From the NCBI GenBank assembly GCA_905221605.1, contig CAJNDS010002362.1, positions 403,162 to 467,161 of the forward strand: DNA of 64,000 nucleotides, given 5' to 3'. Positions within the stretch are counted from its first letter, which is position 1. Each line of letters opens with the position of its first letter. This document shows positions 31,241-45,369 of the stretch, piece after piece. This DNA is from Symbiodinium natans (Eukaryota > Sar > Dinophyceae > Suessiales > Symbiodiniaceae). The notes under the pieces were generated by a model that was not told the origin of the DNA, did no database searches, and worked only from the letters and a program-made list of their open reading frames with translations. A program made the position numbers and the translations under genes.

Positions 31241-32527
31241 ATGGGTTGGCAGAGTGGGGTGGCAGCCTCCTTCCTGGGGTCCTTCACTGGGACGTTGGGG
31301 ACACAGCTTAGGATAAGCTCATTGACACAAGAAGTGACAGGAAGAGCTCGGCTTCTTCAAGCCTGTGGGTGGATATTTTGGTTGGCAGGGCAGGGGCTGG
31401 GGCAAGTCGCAATACTTCTCGCCCCAGCTTCTCTGACAGCTTCTGTGAATTTCAGTGGCTCCCTGCTTAGTAATGCATTGTTGGCACCACTTGTCCTCAA
31501 CGAGAAACTGACAAGATTGCACTGGGTAAGTGTGATGTTCCTGGTTGTGGGCAGTGGGATGGTGACATCTTCCTCAAGCCATGCAGACCAGAAGTATTCC
31601 TACGTTCAACTCTGCCAACTGGTACAGCGACCTACCTTCCTTACTTGCGCTTCTGTCTCGGCCATCCTATCTTTGCTGTTGCTCTGTCGTGCAGCGAAGA
31701 AGCAGGCATTGGAACTAGTCAGCTTCGCGTATCTTTTTGCACTAGTGGGTGCCATTGACCTCCTGGTCACAAAGTTCACCTTGCAACTACTGCGGCTTGT
31801 AGTGGTCGGCAAGCACGACGACACACCTGCTGAAACGATTGTGTCCACTTTCATCACCTTGACCCTTGCTCTGCACATTGGCGTGTTCCTCTGTCAGGTC
31901 GCAGCCGCATATTACAGGAAGGCTCTGACGAGCTTGCCACTGTTCCTCGGAAGCGGTGCTTTGATGCAAGTTCTGGTGTGTGGCACCTTCTTTGATGAGT
32001 TCCGTAACTTTGGGCTGGATCAGAAGGTCTCCTTCAGCAGTGGCTTCCTTCTGGTCATGACGGGCATGATATGCACAAGTGTTGCGACGATCAGTTTTCG
32101 GGAAGAGGTGCCGGCATCAGAACCAGCAACACCGGAAATCCCGGACGTGGAAGCTGGCAACGACGTTGTCGCCTCAGATGTGCCGGCAAAGCCTATAGGC
32201 ACTATAGGGCCTAGAATGCCAAGCAACCTAAGCCCGAGCTCAAACCAACGTTCGGCAGTTATCACCTCCGGCCTGCTCGAGAGAAGCAGCTCTTCCATGT
32301 CTTCTGCTGACCTCCTACTGCTGGGCGACATCCAGAAGAGCGCCTTGTGCTTCGGGGGTCGCTATGCAATCGGGAGAGCCTCAACTTCGAAGATGGGATT
32401 GCATCGGCGGTTTGCCTCCGACAACTTCCTCGTGATGCCACTCACGGCATCCGAGAATCTCGACAAAGGACTCTCGGCTCTACAAGGTTCTTGCGGCTGC
32501 TTGTCCTCAATCTTTTCGAAGGGCTAG
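31241..32527 (+). CDS. NIPA-like / DMT-superfamily membrane transporter, intron-free
   Basis: The ATG at 31241 gives 428 residues ending in TAG, with no intron in the conserved part. The first 300 residues contain about eight to nine hydrophobic segments. The start, FLGSFTGTLGTQLRISSL, then a long segment with LAPASLTASVNFSGSLLSNA and LLAPLVLNEKLTRLHWVSV, resembles the EamA-like half of NIPA proteins ('APASLVAPLGALSVL.NA.LA...L.E.L'), which move Mg2+ across membranes. The last 130 residues are hydrophilic, Ser/Pro-rich and probably cytoplasmic. The frame is open further upstream to an ATG at 31100, but that extension is hydrophilic and unlike the family. No spliced-leader remnant was seen. 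The substrate is not predictable from sequence alone; a general DMT transporter is the alternative. Confidence 0.75.
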   Translation: MGWQSGVAASFLGSFTGTLGTQLRISSLTQEVTGRARLLQACGWIFWLAGQGLGQVAILLAPASLTASVNFSGSLLSNALLAPLVLNEKLTRLHWVSVMFLVVGSGMVTSSSSHADQKYSYVQLCQLVQRPTFLTCASVSAILSLLLLCRAAKKQALELVSFAYLFALVGAIDLLVTKFTLQLLRLVVVGKHDDTPAETIVSTFITLTLALHIGVFLCQVAAAYYRKALTSLPLFLGSGALMQVLVCGTFFDEFRNFGLDQKVSFSSGFLLVMTGMICTSVATISFREEVPASEPATPEIPDVEAGNDVVASDVPAKPIGTIGPRMPSNLSPSSNQRSAVITSGLLERSSSSMSSADLLLLGDIQKSALCFGGRYAIGRASTSKMGLHRRFASDNFLVMPLTASENLDKGLSALQGSCGCLSSIFSKG

Positions 32528-32529
32528 GC

Positions 32530-34040
32530 TGGCCACCCTCGTAGGCTCCAATAGGTGTTGACACAACAAGGATTCCGAAAGAAGTTCCCTGATGTTGATG
32601 AGTGTGCCACTGCAATGGGTGCTGAGGACGACTTAGCCGTGCAGCCAGCGCACCGCCAGGCACAGAACCGATGTGCATGGGTATCACCGGCTTGCCACGA
32701 GAAGCATTTTTGTGCTGACAGAATGCCAGCAGAGAGGTCTCGCAAGAGCCGCGCATGGGGAATTAAAGGTCTGAGAAGGAACTTTGACTGGGCGACGTGA
32801 AATTCAGCTGGTTGCTTTTCATAGATTGAAGCACTGGCGACAGACGGCTATGCCAAGTTAGGCGCAATCCTAGGTCTTACGCATTTGTTGCTGGCCGAAG
32901 CTTGCAGAAACAGAGTGCGGCAACGTGTGCAATAGCACCAGAATGCCGAAGTCTGAGCAGCTACAGCTGGCCAGTTCTCGCATTTTTCGCAGAGATGAGC
33001 CCATGCTGTGATCACTAAGTCATGAACACTGCTCCGTTGCCTCAGCGGTTGTGTCATTTGCACTGACGCACTGTTGAGTGATTTCGGGTGCCCTGTTTGG
33101 CTGTTCACACTTCGCAGCAGTTGCGAAACAAAACAGGCCGCCCATCTGCGTAGGGAACGTAAGGGTCAAATTCAGAAGGGCAACAAGCGAAGAGCGGAGG
33201 CAAGGCAAGGCCGACCCCGACCCTCGCATTGCAAGACGCTTTGACATGTACCTTGCCATCAACAAAAGGCAGTTTCCTGATGGCTAAGGGTGTCGGCAAC
33301 GTTGGTCCCGGCATCAGACCTTTTCGTGCAGAAGCAGCAAGCTGCGTCGGTAGACATCCCTCGTTTACAAGGTTCCTGTCGCAAGTTCACCTGATGGCAG
33401 CTCGCTGTTGTCGTTAAGATCCGTGCTCCCTGCGAGGCTTCTTTGTCCTCGGCATCGTGCAGGGTGTGACCTCGTGGCTCGTGTACGTGACCCTGTTCAC
33501 GCGGTGTTTTCCACTCGCCACATGGCTGCAGCCAGCCATGGGCTTTCTCAAGCTTCGGGCAGACGGCCGACACAGACGAGGCCGACGACATCATTCCAGA
33601 AATGCTCGCTGCCGCGGCTAGTAACCCAAGCAAGTCGATGACACCCAACATGGCTTTGCACAAGACGCCTCGGGGGGGTGAGGGGCCGACACGGCCAGTT
33701 CGTGGTGGGGGGGGGGGGGGGGGGGCAGTTGTCTAATCACCACAAACGAAGACGACGGTGGCAAAGGCCAGAGCATAATCACCAGGGAATTTTGGCAGAT
33801 TCCATCCTTGACGCACCGAAAGCGTGCAGTCGGTTTCATCATCTCTGTATTTTCAGGACATTTCACGGTTGCGCCTTTTGCGGCTTTAGCCTGCGTGGTG
33901 CTCTTGAAACCAACAGCGTTTTTTTGCGTGTCTGGGTTTTGTCCGGAACTTTCATGATACACCCTTCGAGTATGTGTAGCAGATTTCACGGCCCAGCCTT
34001 GAAAAGCTCGGCCTCTGCGCAATTTGTGTCTTGTGGCCTT
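32530..34040. other. No secure gene; poly-G tract at 33708-33726
   Basis: An open + segment at about 33120-33287 (RVKFRRATSEERRQGKADP, stop at 33287) could be a C-terminal exon but has no recognisable domain. The poly-G tract at 33708-33726 is preceded by a GGGGGG-rich stretch. Nothing else could be supported. Confidence 0.35.
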
Positions 34041-34043
34041 TCG

Positions 34044-34299
34044 TTATTGTGCTGAAGTTCGGAAGTTTCCAGATTCGCCCTTTGCAAAAGCTTGGCCTTC
34101 AGTAGCATCTGCGAAACTGGACGCCATCAATTCGCTGTTTAGAACATCGAGGCCAGAAACCATGATTACGTCCGTGTTACCTACAAATCCGATCCATAGA
34201 GGGCTACGACCGTGTTGAGCAGCCTCGTCGACAAACGATTGCAACATATTGAAACTGCTAAAATCCCACAATGCCAATGTCGACGACAGCGACGACTGC

Positions 34300-34346
<47 letters not shown>

Positions 34347-34664
34347 CGGGAGAAGCAGAAGAACCATACGTAAACCACTGTGGCATCTAGCAAAACTAGG
34401 ATTGAAAGTTAAAGAAACCCTCTTCCCCTCCCAAAAAAAATGAAAGACATGCCAACCCCACAAGATCGAAAGACTCGAGGCTTCACACAGTCTGCTACAT
34501 GCATATGTGTTGCTCGTACCTTGCCTCAAATTCGCCACTTGCCTTGTCTTGATCGCCAAGGCGACACGCTTGGTCAGCTTACCCCTGAGAGAGAAAGTGA
34601 AGGCACTTCTGCAGCTGATCTTGTACACAGGGTCTTGCCGCTGCGGACACCCATGTCTGTGCAA
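34044..34664 (-). other. Minus-strand ORF crossing a GAT/ATC microsatellite
   Basis: A 206-codon minus-strand frame is interrupted in the middle by a poly-Ser run made by the (GAT)n repeat at 34300-34346. The last 70 codons (RSPLWIGFVGNTDVIMVSG) have protein-like composition, but codon use is A/T-ending and no homologue is recognised. It could be a chance frame extended by the microsatellite. Confidence 0.2.
34300..34346 (+). repeat. (GAT)n trinucleotide microsatellite
   Basis: About fifteen perfect GAT units follow a few GAC units. They create poly-Asp, poly-Met or poly-Ser/His in the various frames. Confidence 0.97.
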
Positions 34665-34779
34665 CAGGACTGGCCAGGGATACGGCAGCTATTTCTTCAG
34701 ATTGCGTTTGATCTAGGTGTGTATGCGACCTGGCTTAATACCAGCATGTGTGTGCTGAAGCTTTCATCAGCTTGACAAC

Positions 34780-37700
34780 GTTTCACATGTGACATGAGGA
34801 CGTGCAAATGCTATTGCAACCCCCTACTGTAGCTAACTCGATGTCGATGATGCGCGAAGTTGCCACGCATTGAGGTGCCGCTCGTCCATTTCCCCGTTTT
34901 CTACGTTGCACAAGGAACAAGCTGTGTGCATTTCATGTGTCCCTTGCTCTGCGGGGGGAGTCTGAAAATTGGCCACCCCAACTCCATCGACAGGAGCTGC
35001 GCACGGTGCTGATGCGGCATCCAGCCTGTCCAGGCACTTGCAATTCCACTGTGTTTCTGTGACCCTTGAATCGCACATGGTGGCCTTGCTGCCTTATAAG
35101 ATTCATGCTGATGTACTCTTTCGACACCTTGTTGACACCCGAAGGTGGCGCTCCAACTTTCTGGAAGACGCAGCAGGCCTTCTGCTGTCGCGGCGGAATG
35201 CGTTGAATAAGGCTATTGCTGCAGTATTGGTGAAGTCAAGCAGAACTCACTCTCACGTCACCACTTATATACATAATTGTATGAACATGTACATACATAC
35301 ATGCTCGAAGCACGAGTTGACGCTTCGACAAACGCAAGAGATCCTGCGATATCCTAGCATACAGCTGCAGGTGGGGCTTTGTTTTGGTTCCCAATGGACG
35401 TCCTGTGCTTTACAGTTCCAATGTGGCTGCGCATGCCGCTCGGGCACCTGGGTTGAAAACTTGAAAACCAAGGCTGTGGCATTCGCTTCAGGATGCGTTT
35501 TCAACTTGTAAGCAGTACCGGCCTCCAAGGTACTTCACCACGTTCTGGTATGCTGCACTGATTTCCATTTTCCGTGGCAGTGAGCTGCCAGCCTCCTTGG
35601 AGCAGGAATGCCTGTCTTAGAAAGCCAGCGCGGCAATTCTGAGTCAAGAGCGGACTCTTATCAGATATCCGAATCGAATGTCCTGTTCGCTGATGTCGTC
35701 CAGCACATTCGCAATCCTGTTGTTCGTTTTGCGCCGCTACAGGCAGCAAAATCTGTCCGAAGCCGGGGCGCTGAATGCTTGCATTGCCTGTAGGGCTAGG
35801 GATCTGTGCTTCACGGACCTACGATTGGCAGCCCCAAGCTGCTTCAGATCCAGCTCCAACGTCGAGCTTGTACCTGTTGTACAGCGGTCTGTCCGGTGTG
35901 ATGGGATCAAAAAGCTGCATACTGGCGGGCGCTGCGAAAGTCATTCGCCATTAGGCGAAGTCGGCAAGCATGGCGCATCGACAGGCCTAATAGTCTAAGC
36001 CGGCAACGGGCTACGGTCGGTGTGTACCTCCACAAAACAAGCTGTTGAGTAGGATTCCTTCCGCATGCAAGTGCTCGATGCGAGCCCTTTCAAAACCGTT
36101 CAGAAACGAGACAGCTCTTCAACGACTGGTGTAAGTTGCAACACTCCATGAGAACAGACTTGAAATCCACCGAGTACCGGCAAAAGACCCATGCAAGAAA
36201 GCCGTTACTTCCTTGTCGGAGGGACAAGGTGCCGGCGCTCCGTGGAAGACCTCTTTGGCAGCAGAAGTAGGTTGTATGTCAGAGCAAGCCCAACTAAATA
36301 CACATTGAGCCATTGCTGAGGCAGAAATTCCATGCCTGTAAACCCATGCACTTCTCCGGCTTCACTCAGTCACTTCATGTCACTTCCACCTCGATGCAGT
36401 TCATTCTGTGCCGACGAAACAAAGATACAAACCACCACCAGCTGGTTGAAGCCCAGTCTTTGTCCCTCCTTTTTTAATGCAGACTTTTTGCTGGCACTTT
36501 GTGACCATTTCTTTCGCAAGCTACTCGTAATTTTAGTGTTCACTCTCAGTACAACTGTCATATAGGGTCACAAGAATTGAATGAAGGGACAAAACCGTGC
36601 TGCTAAATTGTGGAATGGGGCAGCTCGGCATACCCTTCAACTTGCATCGCTACTTGGGCAAGCCGGATTATGCCCACGTTCCAGAAGCACGCGCCTATGC
36701 CACCGCCACTGCGCGACATCTTGACAAAGTCCCCAGGAACCTTCGAAGTTGCAAGGTCCCAACTGGAAGCTGCGAGTCGAGCACTTTCAGTGCCCAGTGG
36801 ATTAAGAAATGGAGCGACTGACAACGCATGCAGAACTTTTGCCATACATATTTTGTTGAAATCATGTCTGAGAAGGCTGTTCACAAAGCTATGGTACACT
36901 TCAAGACCCGTCAGAACGCCATATCACAAACAAAATGCACAACATGACGCCTGCATCCCCCGCCACTTGCCTCATGAAGATCCGGCACTGAGGACCTAGC
37001 CTTGGATAGCCTGCTCCTTCTGGTGATGGCTACCTGCTGTTTGGCTTCATGCTGCCAGGTCCACAGAGAGTCACAGGTCGATGGTTTGCCCCCAATTCAC
37101 CTGACATGAGGCTTCCAGCTCAGCAGGAAACATCGAAGCTGCCAGGGAACAGGGCAATCATCTAGGTACAGGTCGTCCATGACACCGAATTCTTTTCACA
37201 GGGCGAGCAAAGTGGCAAACCTGGCTGAAGCAGCCTTGGTGGTCCTTGCGTGTGAGAGCTTGTGCCTAGGCCTTTGTCGAAGAAGAAGGCTGCCGGAGGA
37301 GCGGAGTAGGCGGGAGCCGCACTGCATCCTTGAAGCCTCTGCAAGCCTTACTTGCAGCACTTTCTAGAAACCCCCTGGTATGATGTCTGCACGCACTTCA
37401 AGCGTGCGTGTCCCTGCATGCTTTCCAAGGCAGCAGCGCCCATGGACGGACCATGTTGCAAACTAGGGATAAATTGTCATTGAGGTCGACGGTCTCCCTG
37501 TCTTCACAAGACTCGGAAGTTACACCGACACCTGGGAGGAAGGCACCTGTTCACCGCTCTGACTGTGGGATTGCTGGCACTCTATTGCCACAGAGATACG
37601 CTGCGAATGCCTCGACGTGACACAATACATATACATGATAGCTTAGGATTGTATTTGGAGCCTTGGAAGGCGCCTCCCCTGGAAACCCCGCTGCTTCAGC

Positions 37701-37860
37701 CAAAGACGTGATTAGACGCTGCGCGCGGGCGAAAAGAGTCAGCAAGCGTTGTAACGCTTTGCAAATCATGTTTTAGATTCCAGTTGTCGGACAAAGCAGC
37801 TGATACTGAACGACTCCTTGCTCAATTGCGCAACGACCCATTCACTACGCAGGCCCAAAG
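34780..37860. other. No secure gene
   Basis: Open + frames exist at 34969-35511 (180 codons) and 35678-35998. Neither shows a recognisable domain, and the first runs through an ACATACATGC-type microsatellite at about 35280-35300. Nothing was joined into a gene. Confidence 0.35.
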
Positions 37861-37899
37861 CATTTGGCCCTCAGAGTGAGCTTAGCTGCATGCGCTTCG

Positions 37900-40316
37900 A
37901 TGGCAGCTGTTTCTTACTCACTCTGGCTGCTGCCTGACTCTGGAGAGCTGCAACAGAAGTTGGATGGCGTGGTGGACCGGATGGCACAGGAGTTTAGTTC
38001 TTCGCGATTCGACTTTCACGTGACCTTGCTGGGGGGCATCAAGTCCGACAACCTCCCGGAGCCTTCAGCAGCATGGGCATTCCCAGATCAAGAAGTCTCT
38101 GGGGATTCGTAGATGTCGCTTAGGCAACTGCAAGCACGAAGGCAAACATCTTATTTGTGAAGGCGGCTTGTCACGCGTGTTGCATGGGTCCTGCGACGGT
38201 GGCGTGATGGAATGTAAAGATGTAGAAGCCACAGGCAGGGTTGTGTGAGCGCGAAAGCCAAGGGGACGGGGGCGTGACGGTGAGTGCAACAGCTGAAGGA
38301 ATGGGGTTTGGGGGGCGGGTAAACTTGACGCTGCTCGCCCCACCTACCCTCACTTGCCTCACTTGTCCTTCCCCTCTGAGCCCTCAAGCCTCTACCCAAC
38401 ATGGAAGCGACCTTTTTTGGTTTCGGGCAGGCAATGCATGGGTTTGCTGATGGAGGATCTGGCGGTGCATGATTGATATCGATGGGGCGTTGGTCAAACG
38501 GGGTATCGTTGAAGTAGGCAAGAAAATGGCTCAAACCAAGCCCAACATCCCATGCCTGAGTACGAAGCTTGTTGCAGCATCAATTCTGTGACCACCGGCC
38601 GTGTCGGTTCTGCTTGGGCCACTGAACATTGCGATTAATTGGGGCAGAGGTCCTCCAGCAACCACTTCGGATGACGTTTGAGGCACCCTTAGGCCTTGCG
38701 GCTTAGCGTTCCTTCGGGATTTCCTGCACATAATTTCGGAATCAATTTTCTGCTTGTTGGTGCGTTCACTAGGAAAAGAGATCCCAGGGTCGACTTCGCC
38801 AACTTCCTGAAGCCTTTGCGTTCACTGGGGTTTCAGGTCCCCCCTGAACAGTCAACTTTTCTGGGCTGCTTTATCATGGCGAGGACAATGTAAGAATCTC
38901 GTTCTCTCAGGTAGCGACACCTCCTGAGCCTTTTTCAAGTTGGCCATACAGGGAGGGCCACGCTCCCGACAAATCCACTTCGATGCCATGCTCTCGCCCA
39001 CTGCGTGATTCGGGCTCCACATGCCTTTGACTCCAATCTGAACATACTGGATGCATTGAATGGTTGGTTGCATGCGGATTGTGAGCCGCGGTCTGACACC
39101 GCGGGTCGTATGAACAAGCATGCATCACAAGCCCCTACTGTAGCAATATTCCAGCACAACCTGGGACAAGCAGCAGCTGCCAAGGCATTACAAGAATGCT
39201 GCAACCATGAGACCGGCCATGACGGCAAGCCATGGTCGGATTTGGTTGGCATCCTGTATATCAGACCAACAATGCAGCACCGGCTAGGCTTCCCCCAAAT
39301 CACCGTCCTGAAGTGCTGGGGTGCGGACCAACAACTTGTCCCATTGGCTGGCTCGCACAATCTTTACGACACCTCTTCTCTTTGAACCTTGGCGAATGAG
39401 GCCGCCAGGCATCCCAGGCCAGGATCCCGATAGCCATCGCATCCGGATTTTTCAAAAACTCATGGTCGCACCCCGACTATGGCACTGCTATAGAAGCTGT
39501 GGGACAAGCGCGAGCGCCTGCACCATCTTGCACCACTCGATATGTGAAGAAAGCTTTGACGGTCGTCAAGAACATTGCCCCATGCATGCCGACACCAATT
39601 TTTTCCGTGAAGGGTACCCGTTACTCAAGTACAAAGCAAAAAATGACATATGGAAATGTAGATGCAGTCTCACTAGCATCACGGGGCTTCCACATCCTGG
39701 AAGGCGAAGTTGGGTTTCTCAACTTCTCAGCTCGTCGACCCTCAGTCCCTAAGGCGTTTGACTTTTTGCATCTGTTCTAATCACAGCGAAAGCACAAACC
39801 AGGCTAAGCCTCAATGGCCAGGGGATAAGGTAGTAGTGGTAGCAAGGAGCTGAAGTCCACGATTGAGAAGCTGGCTGGTGGGCTGCAACCCTTCGAGATT
39901 TTCTTTGGCGAGAACGCACTAACGGTGTATGACACGTGGAACCAAAACATTCTGCTGCCGCTCGGCTTTGCATACGTGGTTTCTTCCCTGCCAAGTTGGG
40001 GACATGACGCCCTTACATTGCTGCAACTGCTGGGTGCCCTTCCCAGTCAAATGCAGACAAGACTCAAACGCTTACTTTACTTTGCCGGCATGTTTGTCTC
40101 ACGATGTCAAACGTGCATGTGGCACCACTGACCACTGTTCGCTGCTGGCTTCTGCGGCTAGAATATGTCATAATTTGTCCGGGAGTGTCACCGAGAATTG
40201 CTGAATGTTCCTGCACAGGCTGGCGGAAGACGGTGCCGAGTTGAATGCTGCGAACTTGGCGGCCCGTCGGTTTTTGATCGACGCAGCTGCGGAGGTTCTG
40301 AAAGTTGAAAGCAAAG
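37900..40316 (+). CDS. 2H phosphodiesterase, cyclic phosphodiesterase-like (3 exons recognised)
   Basis: Exon 1 starts at the ATG at 37900: MAAVSYSLWLLPDSGELQQ followed by DRMAQEFSSSRFDFHVTLLG. The 'YS.W.LP' start and the H-x-T motif (His at residue 40) are hallmarks of plant-type cyclic phosphodiesterases, which open cyclic nucleotide phosphates such as ADP-ribose 1'',2''-cyclic phosphate from tRNA splicing. Exon 2 (39847-39959; ELKSTIEKLAGGLQPFEIF ... NQNILLP, GC donor) and exon 3 (40219-40316; LAEDGAELNAANLAARRFL, GC donor) match the next part of the fold in phase. The exon carrying the second H-x-T/S motif was not found; it should lie downstream of 40.3 kb. A possible last exon is 41775-41851 (SFKATHIALYATRPDD then stop). 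Confidence 0.7.
38960..39780 (+). other. Two open frames between exons 1 and 2 of the phosphodiesterase gene
   Basis: Frames at 39005-39385 (126 codons) and 39499-39780 (93 codons) lie on the same strand within the presumed 1.8-kb intron. They have ordinary composition (DLVGILYIRPTMQHRLGFP; SLASRGFHILEGEVGFLNF) and no known domain. They could be exons of a nested gene or chance frames. Confidence 0.25.
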
Positions 40317-40559
40317 GCACACACAGCATCGAAGAGACAGGTCCGTTTTTTTTTCATCATGTTGTCGGAAGACCTTCTCGGTTCGAGAAGGGAGGCGAGT
40401 GACGGTCAAGCAGTGGGCAAGCGTCGGTTTGTGGATACCTAGCAGGTAGTTCGGGTGTGTCAGGATGGTGGTAAACCAGACAGAGCCAGGCACAAACAAC
40501 AATCAAATGAGGATCAACTCAAAGGAGTGCTCAATAAGAAATCCAAGAAGTGCACAACA

Positions 40560-40680
40560 AATCAAGGCCTCCTAGCAAGACTACAGGAAGGAAGGGAATG
40601 AAGGAGAGAGGGAAGCGAGGGAGGGACGGAGGAGGGAGAGAGGACGGAAGGATAGAAGGAAGCAAGCAAGGAAGGTTCTG
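40560..40680. repeat. Purine-rich GGAA/GGGA tract
   Basis: About 110 nt consist almost only of A and G (GGAAGG, GGGAGGGA words) between the phosphodiesterase exons and a diverged repeat block at 40.69-41.28 kb. Confidence 0.9.
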
Positions 40681-40689
40681 CCTATCCGA

Positions 40690-41280
40690 ATTCGGGCTGC
40701 AAAACGACATTTCTGCTTATTCGTAGGCTGCAAATACCGCAAACGCTTGCATTTGCAGTAGTGTCAGTACAGCCCAAACCAGAACTCCAAAAATGGTCCA
40801 AGTAAACACAATATGAGGATGGAGGGAAGGAAACACGTTTTCCAAGGCAGAGCATATTGGCGAATCCAAGAAGAGGCCGGAAAAGTAATTTGGGCTGTTG
40901 ACACTGTTGCAAGTGGGTGGTGGGGAGGGGGGGCTGCCCAACCGCCCCGCTATGACAATGCCGAGACAACACCAGACCACAGGCCGCATGATTAAATCGC
41001 CGGGAATTTTGGCCTCAGCCATGACAAAATCCAACCAACCAAACCATAGCTTCAAACGTCAAATCCCCGCTACATGCCGGCGCGTTTGAAGCGCACACAT
41101 AATAGTCAGAAATACTGCAATCTTAAAATTGCGTTTGGAACTTCAGAAATGCTGTACTCTAACAACATCTGGAGCCTGCGAAGAGGCAGAAATGTTGTAC
41201 TTAGCCTGTGGATAGGCAAACGAGCTAGAATTTGCAGAATTTGGTTTTCTGTCGAACCAAGACCCTGCAGAGTTTGGAAT
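40690..41280. repeat. Diverged copies of a CAGAAATGCTGT repeat family
   Basis: Words such as CAGAAATGCTGTACT, CAGAAATGTTGTACT and, in reverse orientation at 40690-40745, CAGAAATGTCG with GTATTTGCAGCCT recur here. Similar words recur in the same order at 62.48-62.66 kb. Units are about 35-45 nt and poorly conserved. Confidence 0.45.
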
Positions 41281-41639
41281 TTTGTTTGACGTTTTCTTGA
41301 TCCCCCGGTTGAGCTTTTTTTGCTGATCCTTCTTCTACATATTGTTTGATCTCTGCATCGCCCACCCAGCAGCGTGTGCAGGAGCCTGCTTTCGCTGCTC
41401 CGAGCAGAAGGCCACATGGATCTCTGCTTTACGGCCCGCATAGCCTGGAGGAGCTGCGCAGCGCAAGCTAGCCATCGCCATCGCCGCCCTGTGCAGTGAC
41501 TGGCACTTACGCTAGTTGGCACTCTGCACTGCGTGCGCGCAGCGCGCGTAGCCTGCGCGTGTGCCGCATTGCCTTTGTTATCATGTGCACCCCCACGATC
41601 CCTCGAACAACTTGGCTAAGTCGCTCCATTTGAATAATG

Positions 41640-41710
41640 GTAAGAAGAAGAAGAATGTTAGGAATAAGAAGAACAAGAATAATAAGAATAAGAATACTAA
41701 GAAGAATAAT
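41640..41710 (+). repeat. AAG/AAT microsatellite
   Basis: Interspersed AAGAAG and AATAAG units give Lys/Asn-rich translation in one frame. It lies directly before the open segment 41715-41851. Confidence 0.9.
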
Positions 41711-42147
41711 TTTGCTCGAGAATGGTCGCAGGAGCGACAGGCAGCAGAGCGATGGGCCCGGCAAGAAGCGGCATGGATTCTGGCGCCATGGAGCTTCAAA
41801 GCCACGCACATAGCGCTGTACGCAACTCGTCCTGATGATCTCTTCTTTTACTGAGTGACTGGCATGCAGAAAAACATCATGCGATTGCTTGTCTCAGGAG
41901 ACAGAGACACCGCCGGAGAGACGGTGGGAAGGCGTACCAACTTGGAGGAAGGTGGCAGAGTTCCCCTTTGGGATCACTCTGACCGACTGACAGCGGGCAT
42001 TACTTTAACAACAGAAAATGTGGGGTGAGACATGGTGACTGCTTGGCTGCTTGACCATCCTCGATTTAACTAAATGAGGCTCGTTAAAGACCTCGTCAAG
42101 CTCAAGCCGTGTCAAGTCAAGACACATGGCGATATATGGTGCTTCCG

Positions 42148-42246
42148 AAATCAGGGGTACCTTTTTGTGGTCCTTATAAGGGGATCCTACTATGTGGGAA
42201 TCTATATTGGGGCTTCCCCTATTGTCGTAAGACCCCCATATGGGAA
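42148..42246 (+). repeat. Dispersed repeat, copy A
   Basis: Contains ACCTTTTTGTGGTCCTTAT, then GGGGATCCTA and CGTAAGACCCCCATATG. The reverse complement of 58178-58262 has the same words in the same order, so these are two diverged copies of one family in opposite orientation. Confidence 0.65.
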
Positions 42247-42337
42247 GATGCCAGCACACCCGAAGTCATCGGCCGCGCACAGCCTCGAAGGATGAGGCTC
42301 AAAAGCCCCAGCTCCGCCCTAGCTCCCTTAGGGAGCC

Positions 42338-45168
<2,831 letters not shown>

Positions 45169-45191
45169 GCGTGCCCAGCGCTTTCCAGAGA

Positions 45192-45364
45192 CCCTAAACC
45201 CTAAACCCGAAAAGGGTCGCTGAGTGGTGTTGGTGAACGCGGCCCAATGTGGCTGATGCTAGTGTTTCGAAGTCAGACCTACCAACCGATGCCTTGCCGG
45301 CCTTGAGCGAGTGTGAGAGTCGAAACCCTAAACCCGAAACCCTAAACCCTAAACCCTAAACCCT
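45192..45364 (-). repeat. Two CCCTAAA telomere-like runs
   Basis: A short run (45192-45208) and a longer run (45323-45364, about six units) lie just downstream of the last Met-rich-gene exon. A frame from that exon would stop inside the first run, but a GC donor at 45169 makes splicing more likely. Confidence 0.85.
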
Positions 45365-45369
45365 GCCCC

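Noticed and set aside
34969-35511. 180-codon + ORF
   Set aside because: No domain, crosses an ACATAC-type microsatellite, and has no neighbouring splice support; noted only as unassigned.
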